Of a stretch of 64,000 nt of DNA, positions 26,746-35,089 are shown piece by piece. Where the stretch lies: the NCBI RefSeq assembly GCF_038051995.1, contig NZ_CP150290.1, positions 4,950,001 through 5,014,000 on the forward strand, given 5' to 3'. The position numbers and the translations under genes are program-made. Under the pieces are notes generated by a model. The model saw only the letters and a list, made by a program, of their open reading frames with translations, made no database searches and was not told where the DNA came from. The stretch is from Paenibacillus sp. FSL H8-0537 (lineage in GTDB: Bacteria; Bacillota; Bacilli; Paenibacillales; Paenibacillaceae). Numbering within the stretch: position 1 is the stretch's first letter; each line of letters begins with the position of its first letter.

Positions 26746-29078
26746 TGAATGATCCTCATGTTTTTCCCCGCGCAATCGATGGCAAGCACCTTGGCATTGC
26801 CGTAGTGGTTATACAAATTTTCTCCTACTCCGATTACGGCGGGAATCGAAAGCTCTCCAGCACGAATCGCCATATGTGAATTGACGCCTCCGTACATGGT
26901 TACTAGGCCAGCAATTCCTTTGGAAAAAATCCAGTCATAACCGGGATCGGCACTCGGAAGAAATAAAATGCTTCCCCGCAAGCTTTCATGATCCTCATTT
27001 GAGAATGCAATCTTGCTGGTGACCTGATTCATTGTAATAAAATTCGGCTCAAGCTCCGGTTGACTGAATAACCATACATTAGAGGGCTCGGTGATCAATG
27101 GCGGCAGCTCCAACTGCAAGGTTGCCTCATATCTTTGTCTGCCAGCCCTAACACTATCCAGCAGCAAGCCCTGTATATCGCAATCTGACTCATAAGCCCG
27201 CTTGATTACCTCGATATTGGCAAAGGAAGCCTCCTCCTTCGAAATGCCGTATTCCTCCGCCAATTGGCCGAATAGCCGAATCGCCTCGCTCAAGCTTTTT
27301 GTAAATACAAACTTGGAATATTCCCTTCCCTCAATCGCAGTCTTAAAAAAGTCGAATAGTCCAAGCACATTTCCATCTAAGAGACCGTGCTCTATCAGCA
27401 AAGCTTGAATTCGTTTATATTGAGCAAGCGAAAGAGTGAAGGAAGGCTTCTCTATGACACGATCACGGTCAAGCTCACGCGACGAGGAAAATTCAAAATA
27501 CTGCTCCGGTGCTTCATCATAACGAAGTGAACAGATCTCGTAGGTTCCAGGTCGTAAATGACCATATTTAGCTAGAAAATCGTCCATAGCTAGCTGAGCG
27601 TAATCAATACTAATTTGAGTACTGACTGTCTCTAGACTGCTCATATAACGATGGTAGTCGCTTTCCGATAATATCCCGATGGAGACGAGGGATCGAAGCA
27701 TTTGTACGGCTACGAAGCCCCCTCTTGCCAGCCCGGCGAATGGCAGCGTACCATAGCGCTTGCAATCCTCTAGCAGCCAATAAATTTTCGACACCTTGTC
27801 GATTGAACTGGCGAGAAGCTCCGAACGCCTTGCTTCCAGCTCGTTGATTTTACTCAGATCATTTTGCAATAAACCATTTTCAGTACATACGATATGGTTC
27901 GTAAGATCCTTCAGACAAAGACTAAGCTGCTTCAATTCCGGCTTAGTGAATCCGTGCTCATAAAGAATTTCTAGTCTCGTGTCCAGATCGAAGGTAAAAC
28001 AAGAAAATATGATCTCAAACTCGACCTTGTCATGATTTTGCGGGTTATCAATTAAGCTTTGCATATAATAATTCAAGAGCTTCTCGCTTAATTCGGCATC
28101 TAGCTCCTTTGGCAAAAAGGAGTTGAAGCTGACTCTTACATCGATATATGGAAAACCACCAAGATCAATGAGTAAAGGAAAGCTCCTGACATTCTTATAG
28201 CCATATTGACTCCGCTGATAGGCCCAGATGCTGTCAGTCACTAATTCTTTGTACAGCGATAGCGCGAGCGGCCGGGGACGAATGCCGATTATTTCGGCTG
28301 GATTCCAGTCCGGCATGACACCATAGACCGTTTTGTGTCCATAAAGGTAGGGCTGCCTCGCTTGACCTTGTCCTACTTTGTCATAGATCCGTTTTAGTAT
28401 CGCAAATTGTTGATCAAGGCTTGCTAATTCGCAGGTTAATAACAAAGGCCGAACCTGAAAGAGATACAGCTTGCCTGCCTTGTCCACTGCAAACTCAATA
28501 TCGAGCCTAGGTGTCCCGAATATTTGCTCTAGTTCATCCATCAAATCTATAACTTGACCCAGTGTCCTCCCCGCAGGCAGCGGCGACCCTCTGAAATAAT
28601 GATAGGTTTTGAGATGATTGGTCGTACCCGAGGTGACAGCATCGGTCGCACCGCTCACGTCATCATAGTTGATCACGATATAATTGCCGCCATTATTAGG
28701 ATTTACTCCAAAAGCAACCCCGCTGATTGCGACATCTGGAAGCATCGGTTGTATGAATACATGATGGACCGGATCTTCATCTTGATAGGATGCCAGCACC
28801 CTGTTAACTGCCTGTATGACTTCGCTCTCTCCATTTACGTTAAGAACCGAATCATAGCATCCTGCATAGGAAGCGGTAGTCCCATCCTCCCAGGCCGCAC
28901 TGCTTCGTACAATTAGTGGCGCCCCCGACCATGAAAGCTGCTTCAGACTTTCTAAAACCTCAGATTGCTGATAACGCCACTCATATGCAGTAAATTGAAG
29001 CTGGGGTAGAACGATTGCACACTTGACTAGTCTCTCAAGCCTCTCCAACGTTTCTGATTTTGTACCAAATAGGATCAA
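26742..29078 (-). CDS. PEP-synthase-like phosphotransferase, probable L-glutamine kinase (Cj1418-like)
   Basis: 778 residues. The N-terminal ~220 residues are a pyruvate phosphate dikinase-type ATP-grasp domain (PLIVRSSAAWEDGTTASYAG, VFIQPMLPDVAISGVAF, LDIEFAVDKAGKLYLFQVRP). A long middle region follows. The C-terminal phosphohistidine domain has TMYGGVNSHMAIRAGELSIPAVIG, with the catalytic His at about residue 735. No C-terminal PEP/pyruvate TIM barrel is present, so it is not PEP synthase. Order and size match Cj1418, which phosphorylates the amide nitrogen of L-glutamine. TTG start 29078; the ribosome site is weak. Confidence 0.83.
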   Translation of the reverse strand: MILFGTKSETLERLERLVKCAIVLPQLQFTAYEWRYQQSEVLESLKQLSWSGAPLIVRSSAAWEDGTTASYAGCYDSVLNVNGESEVIQAVNRVLASYQDEDPVHHVFIQPMLPDVAISGVAFGVNPNNGGNYIVINYDDVSGATDAVTSGTTNHLKTYHYFRGSPLPAGRTLGQVIDLMDELEQIFGTPRLDIEFAVDKAGKLYLFQVRPLLLTCELASLDQQFAILKRIYDKVGQGQARQPYLYGHKTVYGVMPDWNPAEIIGIRPRPLALSLYKELVTDSIWAYQRSQYGYKNVRSFPLLIDLGGFPYIDVRVSFNSFLPKELDAELSEKLLNYYMQSLIDNPQNHDKVEFEIIFSCFTFDLDTRLEILYEHGFTKPELKQLSLCLKDLTNHIVCTENGLLQNDLSKINELEARRSELLASSIDKVSKIYWLLEDCKRYGTLPFAGLARGGFVAVQMLRSLVSIGILSESDYHRYMSSLETVSTQISIDYAQLAMDDFLAKYGHLRPGTYEICSLRYDEAPEQYFEFSSSRELDRDRVIEKPSFTLSLAQYKRIQALLIEHGLLDGNVLGLFDFFKTAIEGREYSKFVFTKSLSEAIRLFGQLAEEYGISKEEASFANIEVIKRAYESDCDIQGLLLDSVRAGRQRYEATLQLELPPLITEPSNVWLFSQPELEPNFITMNQVTSKIAFSNEDHESLRGSILFLPSADPGYDWIFSKGIAGLVTMYGGVNSHMAIRAGELSIPAVIGVGENLYNHYGNAKVLAIDCAGKNMRIIQ

Positions 29079-29098
29079 TCCACTCTCACCCAGCTCCC

Positions 29099-31873
29099 CT
29101 AGCGCACGGCATTTTCCACTTGACGCTCAGACAATAATTGGACTTGATATTCCAATCTGTCGGTGTCGCCAAGCTCATGCTCTTCTGCGAGTAATTTCAT
29201 GCATAGACGATGCACCATCGTACGAATAATGGCAGGGTTCTCTAAGAACTCTCCATATTGCTTCTCGAACTTAAACGGGAATGCCAAGAGCTCCCTCAGA
29301 TTATCGTAGTTGTAATAGTCGTGTCCGGAATATCCCCATGCCTGGTATTTAATCCGAAGCATGCTCTCAAGCCTGAATTTGTCGAATGAAGACAATAGCT
29401 CATCATAAGATTTCGAGATGGTACGAGTATTAAATCCGGAAACAACCTCCGATGATAAGGAGTTCCACCATTTCATGCCGCCAAACGTGCTGTGAAGCAA
29501 GCTTTCGTTCCATTCAATGCCCAGATGCTTGCATATCAGCTCAAGAGTAGCCTCCGGCTTTACATGCAAATCCTCTAGCTTCACCAAATACGTCCGATCT
29601 GCCCAGCGTGCTGCTACAGGGATGCCGTGGAACAGCGCTTGCAGCTGAAAGCATAGGTTGTAGATACTCGCTTTGCCGGCATGCAATTGGTAGTTCAACG
29701 CAGATGCAAACGCTATAACGGGATTGCGAATCATATGAAATAATTTAGCATAGGGAAAAAGCTCAATAAGCTGCTCCGTCTCCGCGACACTCGTTGCGAA
29801 GTGAATGCCCCCTTCAATAATGACCGGAAGCTCCGAGGTGAAGTCATAGGCTCTTCCCAGCGCGCAGGATGCCGCAAGCTGTACGGCTTGGTAGAAAAAG
29901 GTTCTATCCATCAGATCAGACGTCTCCGTGATTTCCAAAAATTCCTTCTTAAATCGAATTCGTTCAATCGTGAAAATCTGATCTCTGCCTTCCCCTAAGG
30001 CGCACATCCCGTTCTGCTTCGGTTCTTCAAGAATGCAGCCCTCGTTGAATTCGTCAGGGAACGTCTGGAATATCGCCTCAACGATTTCCTCCTTGTCCAT
30101 GCTCCCTTCACTCGGTTTGATCGTTGATTGCCACAGCTTAAAAATTTCCATACCGTTCAACATCGTTAAAATAATATTCGGATGACCGTCCAATAGACTT
30201 TTCATCAAATGCGTGCCGCTTCTGCCATAGCAATAAATACTGACCACTTTGTTTAATGAAGCCGCATAGTCTCTCTTCGTGAATGCAGCGCGCTCCATGA
30301 GGATGTGAATACGCGTAAGATCTTCCTCAATCCTCAGCCTAGTTTCACTAGAGACTGTAGAACGTTTCGCTCTCCTATAGAGATCACCCGCTTCCAGCAG
30401 ACGGCCTTGTTTTTCGTATAAAGCTCCAAGCTCCAGCAGTAGGGATACCTTCTGAGGCTCCTGGTACAGCTGCTTTTGCAGCCGCTCCTCCTCATGCTTA
30501 AGCAAATGGGGGTTTATCCGAATCAACTTGCCCGTCGAAGTTCTTGGAAGCTTGCTTGTCCAAAAAAACCTTCTCGGCACTTTATAATCGGCCATCTGCT
30601 CTCGGCACCATTCCAGCAAGCTGGATTCCTGTAATGACTCCTGCAGCTCGACATGAGCTTCAATAATCTCGTTGTCCTCTGACAAACAGACCAGCGCATC
30701 TCGGATTTTGGGGTGATGCTTCAGCTTAAGCTCGATCTCCTGGAGGTTCACTTTAAGTCCGCCGATAATCTTAATACTGTCAGTTCGCCCAGCTAAATAT
30801 AAAAGCTGCTCCTCGTTTATGGAGCCCGTATCCGATGTATTGAACCATCCCTCGCTCCATCTTTCGTTCACGATGCGAGGCAGATAGGGAGATTCCGGCA
30901 ATGCCGCCAGCACTTCATTGTTCTTAATCCGCAAGCTTACTCCCGGCAGTAGGCGACCAACACTCTCCGGATTTTTGCCATCCCAGTCCATGGTTAGCAC
31001 GCCAGTCTCGCTCGTCCCGTATTGCTGGCCGATCCTGACTCCAAATCTATCGTGAAAAGCTTGATACACCTCTAGAGAGAGCGCTTCCCCTGCGGAAATA
31101 GCATGCTTAAGCTCAGGGAGCGACTCCGTCCCGGGCACCTGTCCTAATAATTTATAGTGGAATGGCACGCCATACATCACCGAAATTTTTTCCTCCCGAA
31201 GTGTCTGAAGGATGGATTGGCTTTGGTGACTTCGCGGAAAATATAAGCAAGCCCCTGTGAATAACGTCAGCAGCAATCCATTAAGCAAACCAAATGTATG
31301 CGTAAGCGGAGACAAGGCCAACACACGATCATCGCGTGATAGTAAAGGTTCAGCTGTCAATTTATGCAAATCGCCAAGAATCGCTTCTGCTGTTCTACCG
31401 ATTGCTTTCGGCTTGCCCGTAGAGCCTGATGTGAACAATTGAAGCACGTTTTCGGGCTCGCAGTCCTTACTATGCTGGAGCTTCACGATTTCGAAGGAAA
31501 CTTCTTCAGTAAAGCTTGCTAGCGGATGACTCTGATCGGCTGAGCAAATATGATAGTGTGGACCATATTCCTGGAGCAGCGCCTCGGTTTCCGTCCGTTT
31601 CAAACGGCTGTCCAGCAGCATCGCCTGAGCCCCTTGCTTCCATATGGCAAATAATAAATAAACAAAGGTCAGGGAGCTTTTGACTTGCAGTGCAATGAGA
31701 TCCCCTTCCTTAACGCCTGCTTCCGACAGCCGCAGCCGTCCACTTTCGATTTCCTCGAAAAGCTGTCCATACGTTACGGAAGAAGAAAATTTCATGGCCA
31801 ATCGAGAGGGCTCTGCTGTGTTTGAAATCAACGCCTGATAGAATGCTTGCTTATTGACTGAGCTTAATAGCAT
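29099..31873 (-). CDS. Adenylate-forming acyl ligase fused to sulfotransferase-fold domain
   Basis: 924 residues from ATG 31873 (GGAGGAGG five bases before; ATG 31894 would include that site). Residues about 1-450 form a complete ANL enzyme: LFTSGSTGKPKAIGR, GQQYGTSETG, FNTSDTGSI and the catalytic Lys in RTSTGKLIR. Residues about 450-530 are helical, TPR-like (LLLELGALYEKQGRLLEAGDLYRRA). The rest is a sulfotransferase fold: nucleotide loop IYCYGRSGTHLMKSLLDGHP and 3'-phosphate motif HMIRNPVIAFASALNY. The ligase presumably loads an acid onto one of the ACPs. The second domain should bind a 3'-phosphonucleotide donor: PAPS classically, or here perhaps 3'-phospho-CDP-amidate. Confidence 0.85.
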   Translation of the reverse strand: MLLSSVNKQAFYQALISNTAEPSRLAMKFSSSVTYGQLFEEIESGRLRLSEAGVKEGDLIALQVKSSLTFVYLLFAIWKQGAQAMLLDSRLKRTETEALLQEYGPHYHICSADQSHPLASFTEEVSFEIVKLQHSKDCEPENVLQLFTSGSTGKPKAIGRTAEAILGDLHKLTAEPLLSRDDRVLALSPLTHTFGLLNGLLLTLFTGACLYFPRSHQSQSILQTLREEKISVMYGVPFHYKLLGQVPGTESLPELKHAISAGEALSLEVYQAFHDRFGVRIGQQYGTSETGVLTMDWDGKNPESVGRLLPGVSLRIKNNEVLAALPESPYLPRIVNERWSEGWFNTSDTGSINEEQLLYLAGRTDSIKIIGGLKVNLQEIELKLKHHPKIRDALVCLSEDNEIIEAHVELQESLQESSLLEWCREQMADYKVPRRFFWTSKLPRTSTGKLIRINPHLLKHEEERLQKQLYQEPQKVSLLLELGALYEKQGRLLEAGDLYRRAKRSTVSSETRLRIEEDLTRIHILMERAAFTKRDYAASLNKVVSIYCYGRSGTHLMKSLLDGHPNIILTMLNGMEIFKLWQSTIKPSEGSMDKEEIVEAIFQTFPDEFNEGCILEEPKQNGMCALGEGRDQIFTIERIRFKKEFLEITETSDLMDRTFFYQAVQLAASCALGRAYDFTSELPVIIEGGIHFATSVAETEQLIELFPYAKLFHMIRNPVIAFASALNYQLHAGKASIYNLCFQLQALFHGIPVAARWADRTYLVKLEDLHVKPEATLELICKHLGIEWNESLLHSTFGGMKWWNSLSSEVVSGFNTRTISKSYDELLSSFDKFRLESMLRIKYQAWGYSGHDYYNYDNLRELLAFPFKFEKQYGEFLENPAIIRTMVHRLCMKLLAEEHELGDTDRLEYQVQLLSERQVENAVR

Positions 31874-32675
31874 GGCAGCCTCCTCCGAATTCATAATCGT
31901 AGATAATAACCGGGGTGGCTACTTCTCTTTTTTTCAATTGATCGACGGCTATAACCAAATCCACTAGCCCTTGATTGCCGGCAAACGGTCGTACAGGCAG
32001 CTCGGTACCTAAAGGCTCAGTCAAGCTTTCGACTGCTTCAATATAGATATAAGGCTCCTCGTCAGTATCTGAAAAAACATCTCCCTCGACGCTCTCTAGT
32101 AAGAGAGAGATGGCATGATCGCATGATCGCAAAGACGGCTCTGAAGGAGCAAGCTCCGCAAGCAGTTCGTCAGAGCGGCTGCTTTGCAGCTCCACACCAA
32201 TGACCAGTACCTGCTCAACATCTGGTTGATCCATGTAGATAGCAGCTAGATCGAGCAAGGAGACAAGTCCATTCCCGAAGTGGCTGATCGCTGATATCAT
32301 ACCGGTAAAGCCAAATGGTTTGGAAGCGTAGCCAAGAATAGAATTAGGAACAGATTGATAGAACAATAAAGGATTATGGACTTTGCCTTGCAGCAAATTC
32401 TGACTTGCCCGATCTGCAGTAGCCGTATCGCCAAATGCACTGCCGAGTAGAATCGCCAGCTTCTGATGCGAGCGAATCATCCCCGAATCCACATGTTTTT
32501 TCAAAATCTGATACACCATGGGATTGAAGGCGGATTCAATAAATCCGGGGACGGGTTCTATGTCAATCGACCGGCTTGGTTCTTCCGCCGCTCTAAGCAT
32601 ATCCGAGTAATCAGCAAGACCTTCGATGGAATGCCCCCATGGACCTAAGCATTCAGTCGCTGTCACCTTCAGCAT
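31851..32675 (-). CDS. Ketosynthase-like protein without nucleophile (chain-length-factor-like)
   Basis: 274 residues, thiolase-like. AILLGSAFGDTATADRASQNLL, FYQSVPNSILGYASKPFGFTG and VLVIGVELQSSRSDELLAEL correspond to the N-terminal half of a ketosynthase. In the segment where the nucleophile should be (AISHFGNG, residues 129-136) there is no cysteine. The protein is about 120 residues shorter than a full KS. It starts 4 nt after the intact KS with a GGAGGGGGG site, so a heterodimer like KS-CLF or the Ketoacyl-synt_2 proteins of aryl polyene clusters is likely. Confidence 0.7.
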   Translation of the reverse strand: MLKVTATECLGPWGHSIEGLADYSDMLRAAEEPSRSIDIEPVPGFIESAFNPMVYQILKKHVDSGMIRSHQKLAILLGSAFGDTATADRASQNLLQGKVHNPLLFYQSVPNSILGYASKPFGFTGMISAISHFGNGLVSLLDLAAIYMDQPDVEQVLVIGVELQSSRSDELLAELAPSEPSLRSCDHAISLLLESVEGDVFSDTDEEPYIYIEAVESLTEPLGTELPVRPFAGNQGLVDLVIAVDQLKKREVATPVIIYDYEFGGGCHAIKLSQ

Positions 32676-32678
32676 AAA

Positions 32679-33848
32679 TTATCCCCCCTCCACCCATTTT
32701 TGTAGAACAATCGCCGTATTGTTGCCTCCGAAGGATGCATTTAAATTAATAATCTTGTTCAGTTGATTCTTCCTTGGAGAATTCGGTACATAGTCCAAGT
32801 CACAATGGGGATCCTGCTGTTCATAGCCCACTGTGGGCGGAATCGTATTGTGCTTCATCGCCAAGATAGAAAGAGCCGTCTCAACCGCTCCAGTGCCTTC
32901 CAGAATATGTCCCGTCATCGTCTTCGTCGATGAGATCGGTGTATCATAAGCCTTTGCACCAAATGCTTGCTTGATCGCCGCCGTTTCTGCACGGTCATTA
33001 AGAGGAGTCCCCGTTCCATGAGCATGAATATAATCTATTTCTTCCTTTTGAATAGAGGCTGCGGCCAATGCCCTCTCAATGGCAAGTGCCATGCCGGTTC
33101 CATCAGGGTGAGGCTGGCACACATGGAAGGCATCGCAGGATAACCCCCAGCCAAGTATTTCGGCCAAAATCGTAGCTCCGCGCTTCTGGGCATGCTCCAG
33201 ACTTTCGAGCAGAAGCATAGCGCCGCCATCCCCGAGCAGCATGCCTGATCGATTGGACGAAAATGCCCTTACGCGACCGTCCGAAGCAAAGGTGCGGCCT
33301 GAATTAAACTTCGCAAACATCTCCTCCGTTACAAGAGAATATCCGCCGCAAAGTGCTGTTTCCGATTGTCCTCTATTAATAATCTCGTAAGCGACGCCTA
33401 TTGCGTTGCTGGATGCAATACAAGCATTGTTTAAACTTATTTTTTTTCTGTGGCCCTTAACTCGGTACAGGTCAGCTAATACCTTCAAATGGTAGGATGG
33501 CAGAAATTCCGATATCGGTATAACTGATTGTTGACCGGAGGACTTCAACCTCCAGTACTGTTGAAGCGCATTGTAATCGCCTTGCAGGCCGAGTACGATG
33601 GACGATTCCGATAAATCATTTATGCCGGAGGAAGCAACGGCCTCCTCGGCCAAGCGTAACCCCAGTTCGAGCAGGCTTCCCTTGAAATCGGATTCGGCTG
33701 CGAAAGCAGACCGGAAAGGTGTGCTATCGAAGCGTGTAACCGGCCTAAAAAGATGCTCTCCCGCCAGTACGCTCCTCTTAACAGCTTCTTCTCCAAATCC
33801 GTTTGGAACCATTATACCGATTCCCGTTACCACTACCCGATTTCTCAT
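32679..33848 (-). CDS. Beta-ketoacyl-ACP synthase (FabF-like)
   Basis: 389 residues from ATG 33848 (AAAGGGG six bases before; ATG 33866 overlaps that site). The triad is complete: Cys143 in LNNACIASSNAIG, His in YIHAHGTGTPLND (about 277), and His in TKTMTGHILEGTGAVE (about 311). C-terminal LNASFGGNNTAIVLQ is standard. It is more divergent than housekeeping FabF around the nucleophile (usually TACA) and sits with two ACPs and a CLF-like partner, so it belongs to secondary metabolism rather than to membrane lipid synthesis. Confidence 0.88.
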   Translation of the reverse strand: MRNRVVVTGIGIMVPNGFGEEAVKRSVLAGEHLFRPVTRFDSTPFRSAFAAESDFKGSLLELGLRLAEEAVASSGINDLSESSIVLGLQGDYNALQQYWRLKSSGQQSVIPISEFLPSYHLKVLADLYRVKGHRKKISLNNACIASSNAIGVAYEIINRGQSETALCGGYSLVTEEMFAKFNSGRTFASDGRVRAFSSNRSGMLLGDGGAMLLLESLEHAQKRGATILAEILGWGLSCDAFHVCQPHPDGTGMALAIERALAAASIQKEEIDYIHAHGTGTPLNDRAETAAIKQAFGAKAYDTPISSTKTMTGHILEGTGAVETALSILAMKHNTIPPTVGYEQQDPHCDLDYVPNSPRKNQLNKIINLNASFGGNNTAIVLQKWVEGG

Positions 33849-33862
33849 CGCGCACCCCTTTC

Positions 33863-34138
33863 TCACATCATGTTTGTATGCCTCTCAATCATTACTCCCT
33901 TCTCCTGAATGAGCCGGTAAATGGATGTGATAGAGTCGAAGCGCTCGTAGTCCTCGTCTTCAAGCTGCAAACAGATTTGATTGCGATGCTCAAGCATATC
34001 GAGAAACCATATGAGGCATAAAGAGTCCATCATAATAAGTGAATCATCGTTCATCTCATCTGGCCTTGAGACGAACAACTGATTCTCTAGCAGTAGACTT
34101 TTGATTGCCTCCTTGCTAATCAGCGGACTCTCACTCAT
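33863..34138 (-). CDS. Acyl carrier protein
   Basis: 91 residues, acidic. The phosphopantetheine attachment motif is MDSLCLIWFLDML with Ser39. The start overlaps the previous stop (ATGA). Divergent from housekeeping AcpP but with the right helix lengths; second ACP of the operon. Confidence 0.75.
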   Translation of the reverse strand: MSESPLISKEAIKSLLLENQLFVSRPDEMNDDSLIMMDSLCLIWFLDMLEHRNQICLQLEDEDYERFDSITSIYRLIQEKGVMIERHTNMM

Positions 34139-34944
34139 ACAGCATTGACTCGCTCATGCAGAGTGCCAATCAGTTGTCCGACGGTATACCCGCCAATTTG
34201 AATGAGCTCGCTATCGGCTATAGTCAAGCCGAACTGCGTCTCTATTCTGGCAGCAAGCTCGATAATTTGAATAGAGTCCAGCTCAAGCCCGTTGTCCCCA
34301 AGTGGCATTGTCTCGTCAACCTCGCCTTGATTCATCTGTATATTCATCTGCCTGGTGATCATATTCATCACTTCATCGAACATTTGTTGTCTGTTCATCC
34401 TATCGTGGTCCCCTTCCTCATCCATAAATGGCTGGGTCGATTTGGTATTCATTCGGATCATATCTGGATTAAAATATTCAATGAGATGCACGCCGCTTTC
34501 CTGAAATGGAGGAAAAGTCATCTTATATTCCTTGAATGGAACCCGGCGATGCTCTTGAAATCGAAGGCGATATGGTTGATCAAATAAATCCACGGCCTCG
34601 GCTGTAAGCCGCCAGCCATACTGAACCATACTTCGAATATCACGAGTATGGCTTACTCTGAGCACATGACCGATTCCCTCCTTCTTACTCATAATCTGCT
34701 CCAGCAGCGTAGAGGGAACGTAGGCCGGATCAATTAAAACGATGTTCTGCGATACATAACGTTTATCCCTCTCCGTAATCAGGAACGACTCGCGCAAGAT
34801 CTTCCCTCCGGATACATGAGATTGACTCGCAACAATAGGCCGCAGCCGATCCATCGTTATAACCTCGAGCAAATCCGTAGTACGGCTGTTTGAGGTCACA
34901 AGCATTTGCAAGATAATCCACTTCAATTGATTTTGGTCTTCCAA
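34135..34944 (-). CDS. Chorismate-lyase-like domain fused to acyl carrier protein
   Basis: 269 residues from TTG 34944, backed by a perfect AAAGGAGGTGA seven or eight bases upstream. Residues about 10-165 resemble the chorismate pyruvate-lyase/UTRA-like fold (ILRESFLITERDKRYVSQNI, VPSTLLEQIMSKKEGIGHVLR, DIRSMVQYGWR). Residues about 185-269 are an ACP with the attachment Ser224 in GLELDSIQIIELAARIE. First gene of the operon. If the first domain is an active lyase it would supply 4-hydroxybenzoate as a starter directly on a carrier protein; an inactive binding or transfer role is also possible. Confidence 0.7.
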   Translation of the reverse strand: MEDQNQLKWIILQMLVTSNSRTTDLLEVITMDRLRPIVASQSHVSGGKILRESFLITERDKRYVSQNIVLIDPAYVPSTLLEQIMSKKEGIGHVLRVSHTRDIRSMVQYGWRLTAEAVDLFDQPYRLRFQEHRRVPFKEYKMTFPPFQESGVHLIEYFNPDMIRMNTKSTQPFMDEEGDHDRMNRQQMFDEVMNMITRQMNIQMNQGEVDETMPLGDNGLELDSIQIIELAARIETQFGLTIADSELIQIGGYTVGQLIGTLHERVNAV

Positions 34945-35089
34945 ATTGTATTCACCTCCTTTCGTTACTCGTTAATAGCTGAAATCACATAATGTATCCA
35001 CATTTTAAGGTTCTGTTGTAGGTGTGAGCGGTTCGTGGTATTTTTAATGCAAAGACGGAAAGATCAAAGATTAATAGGAGCGATCAAAC

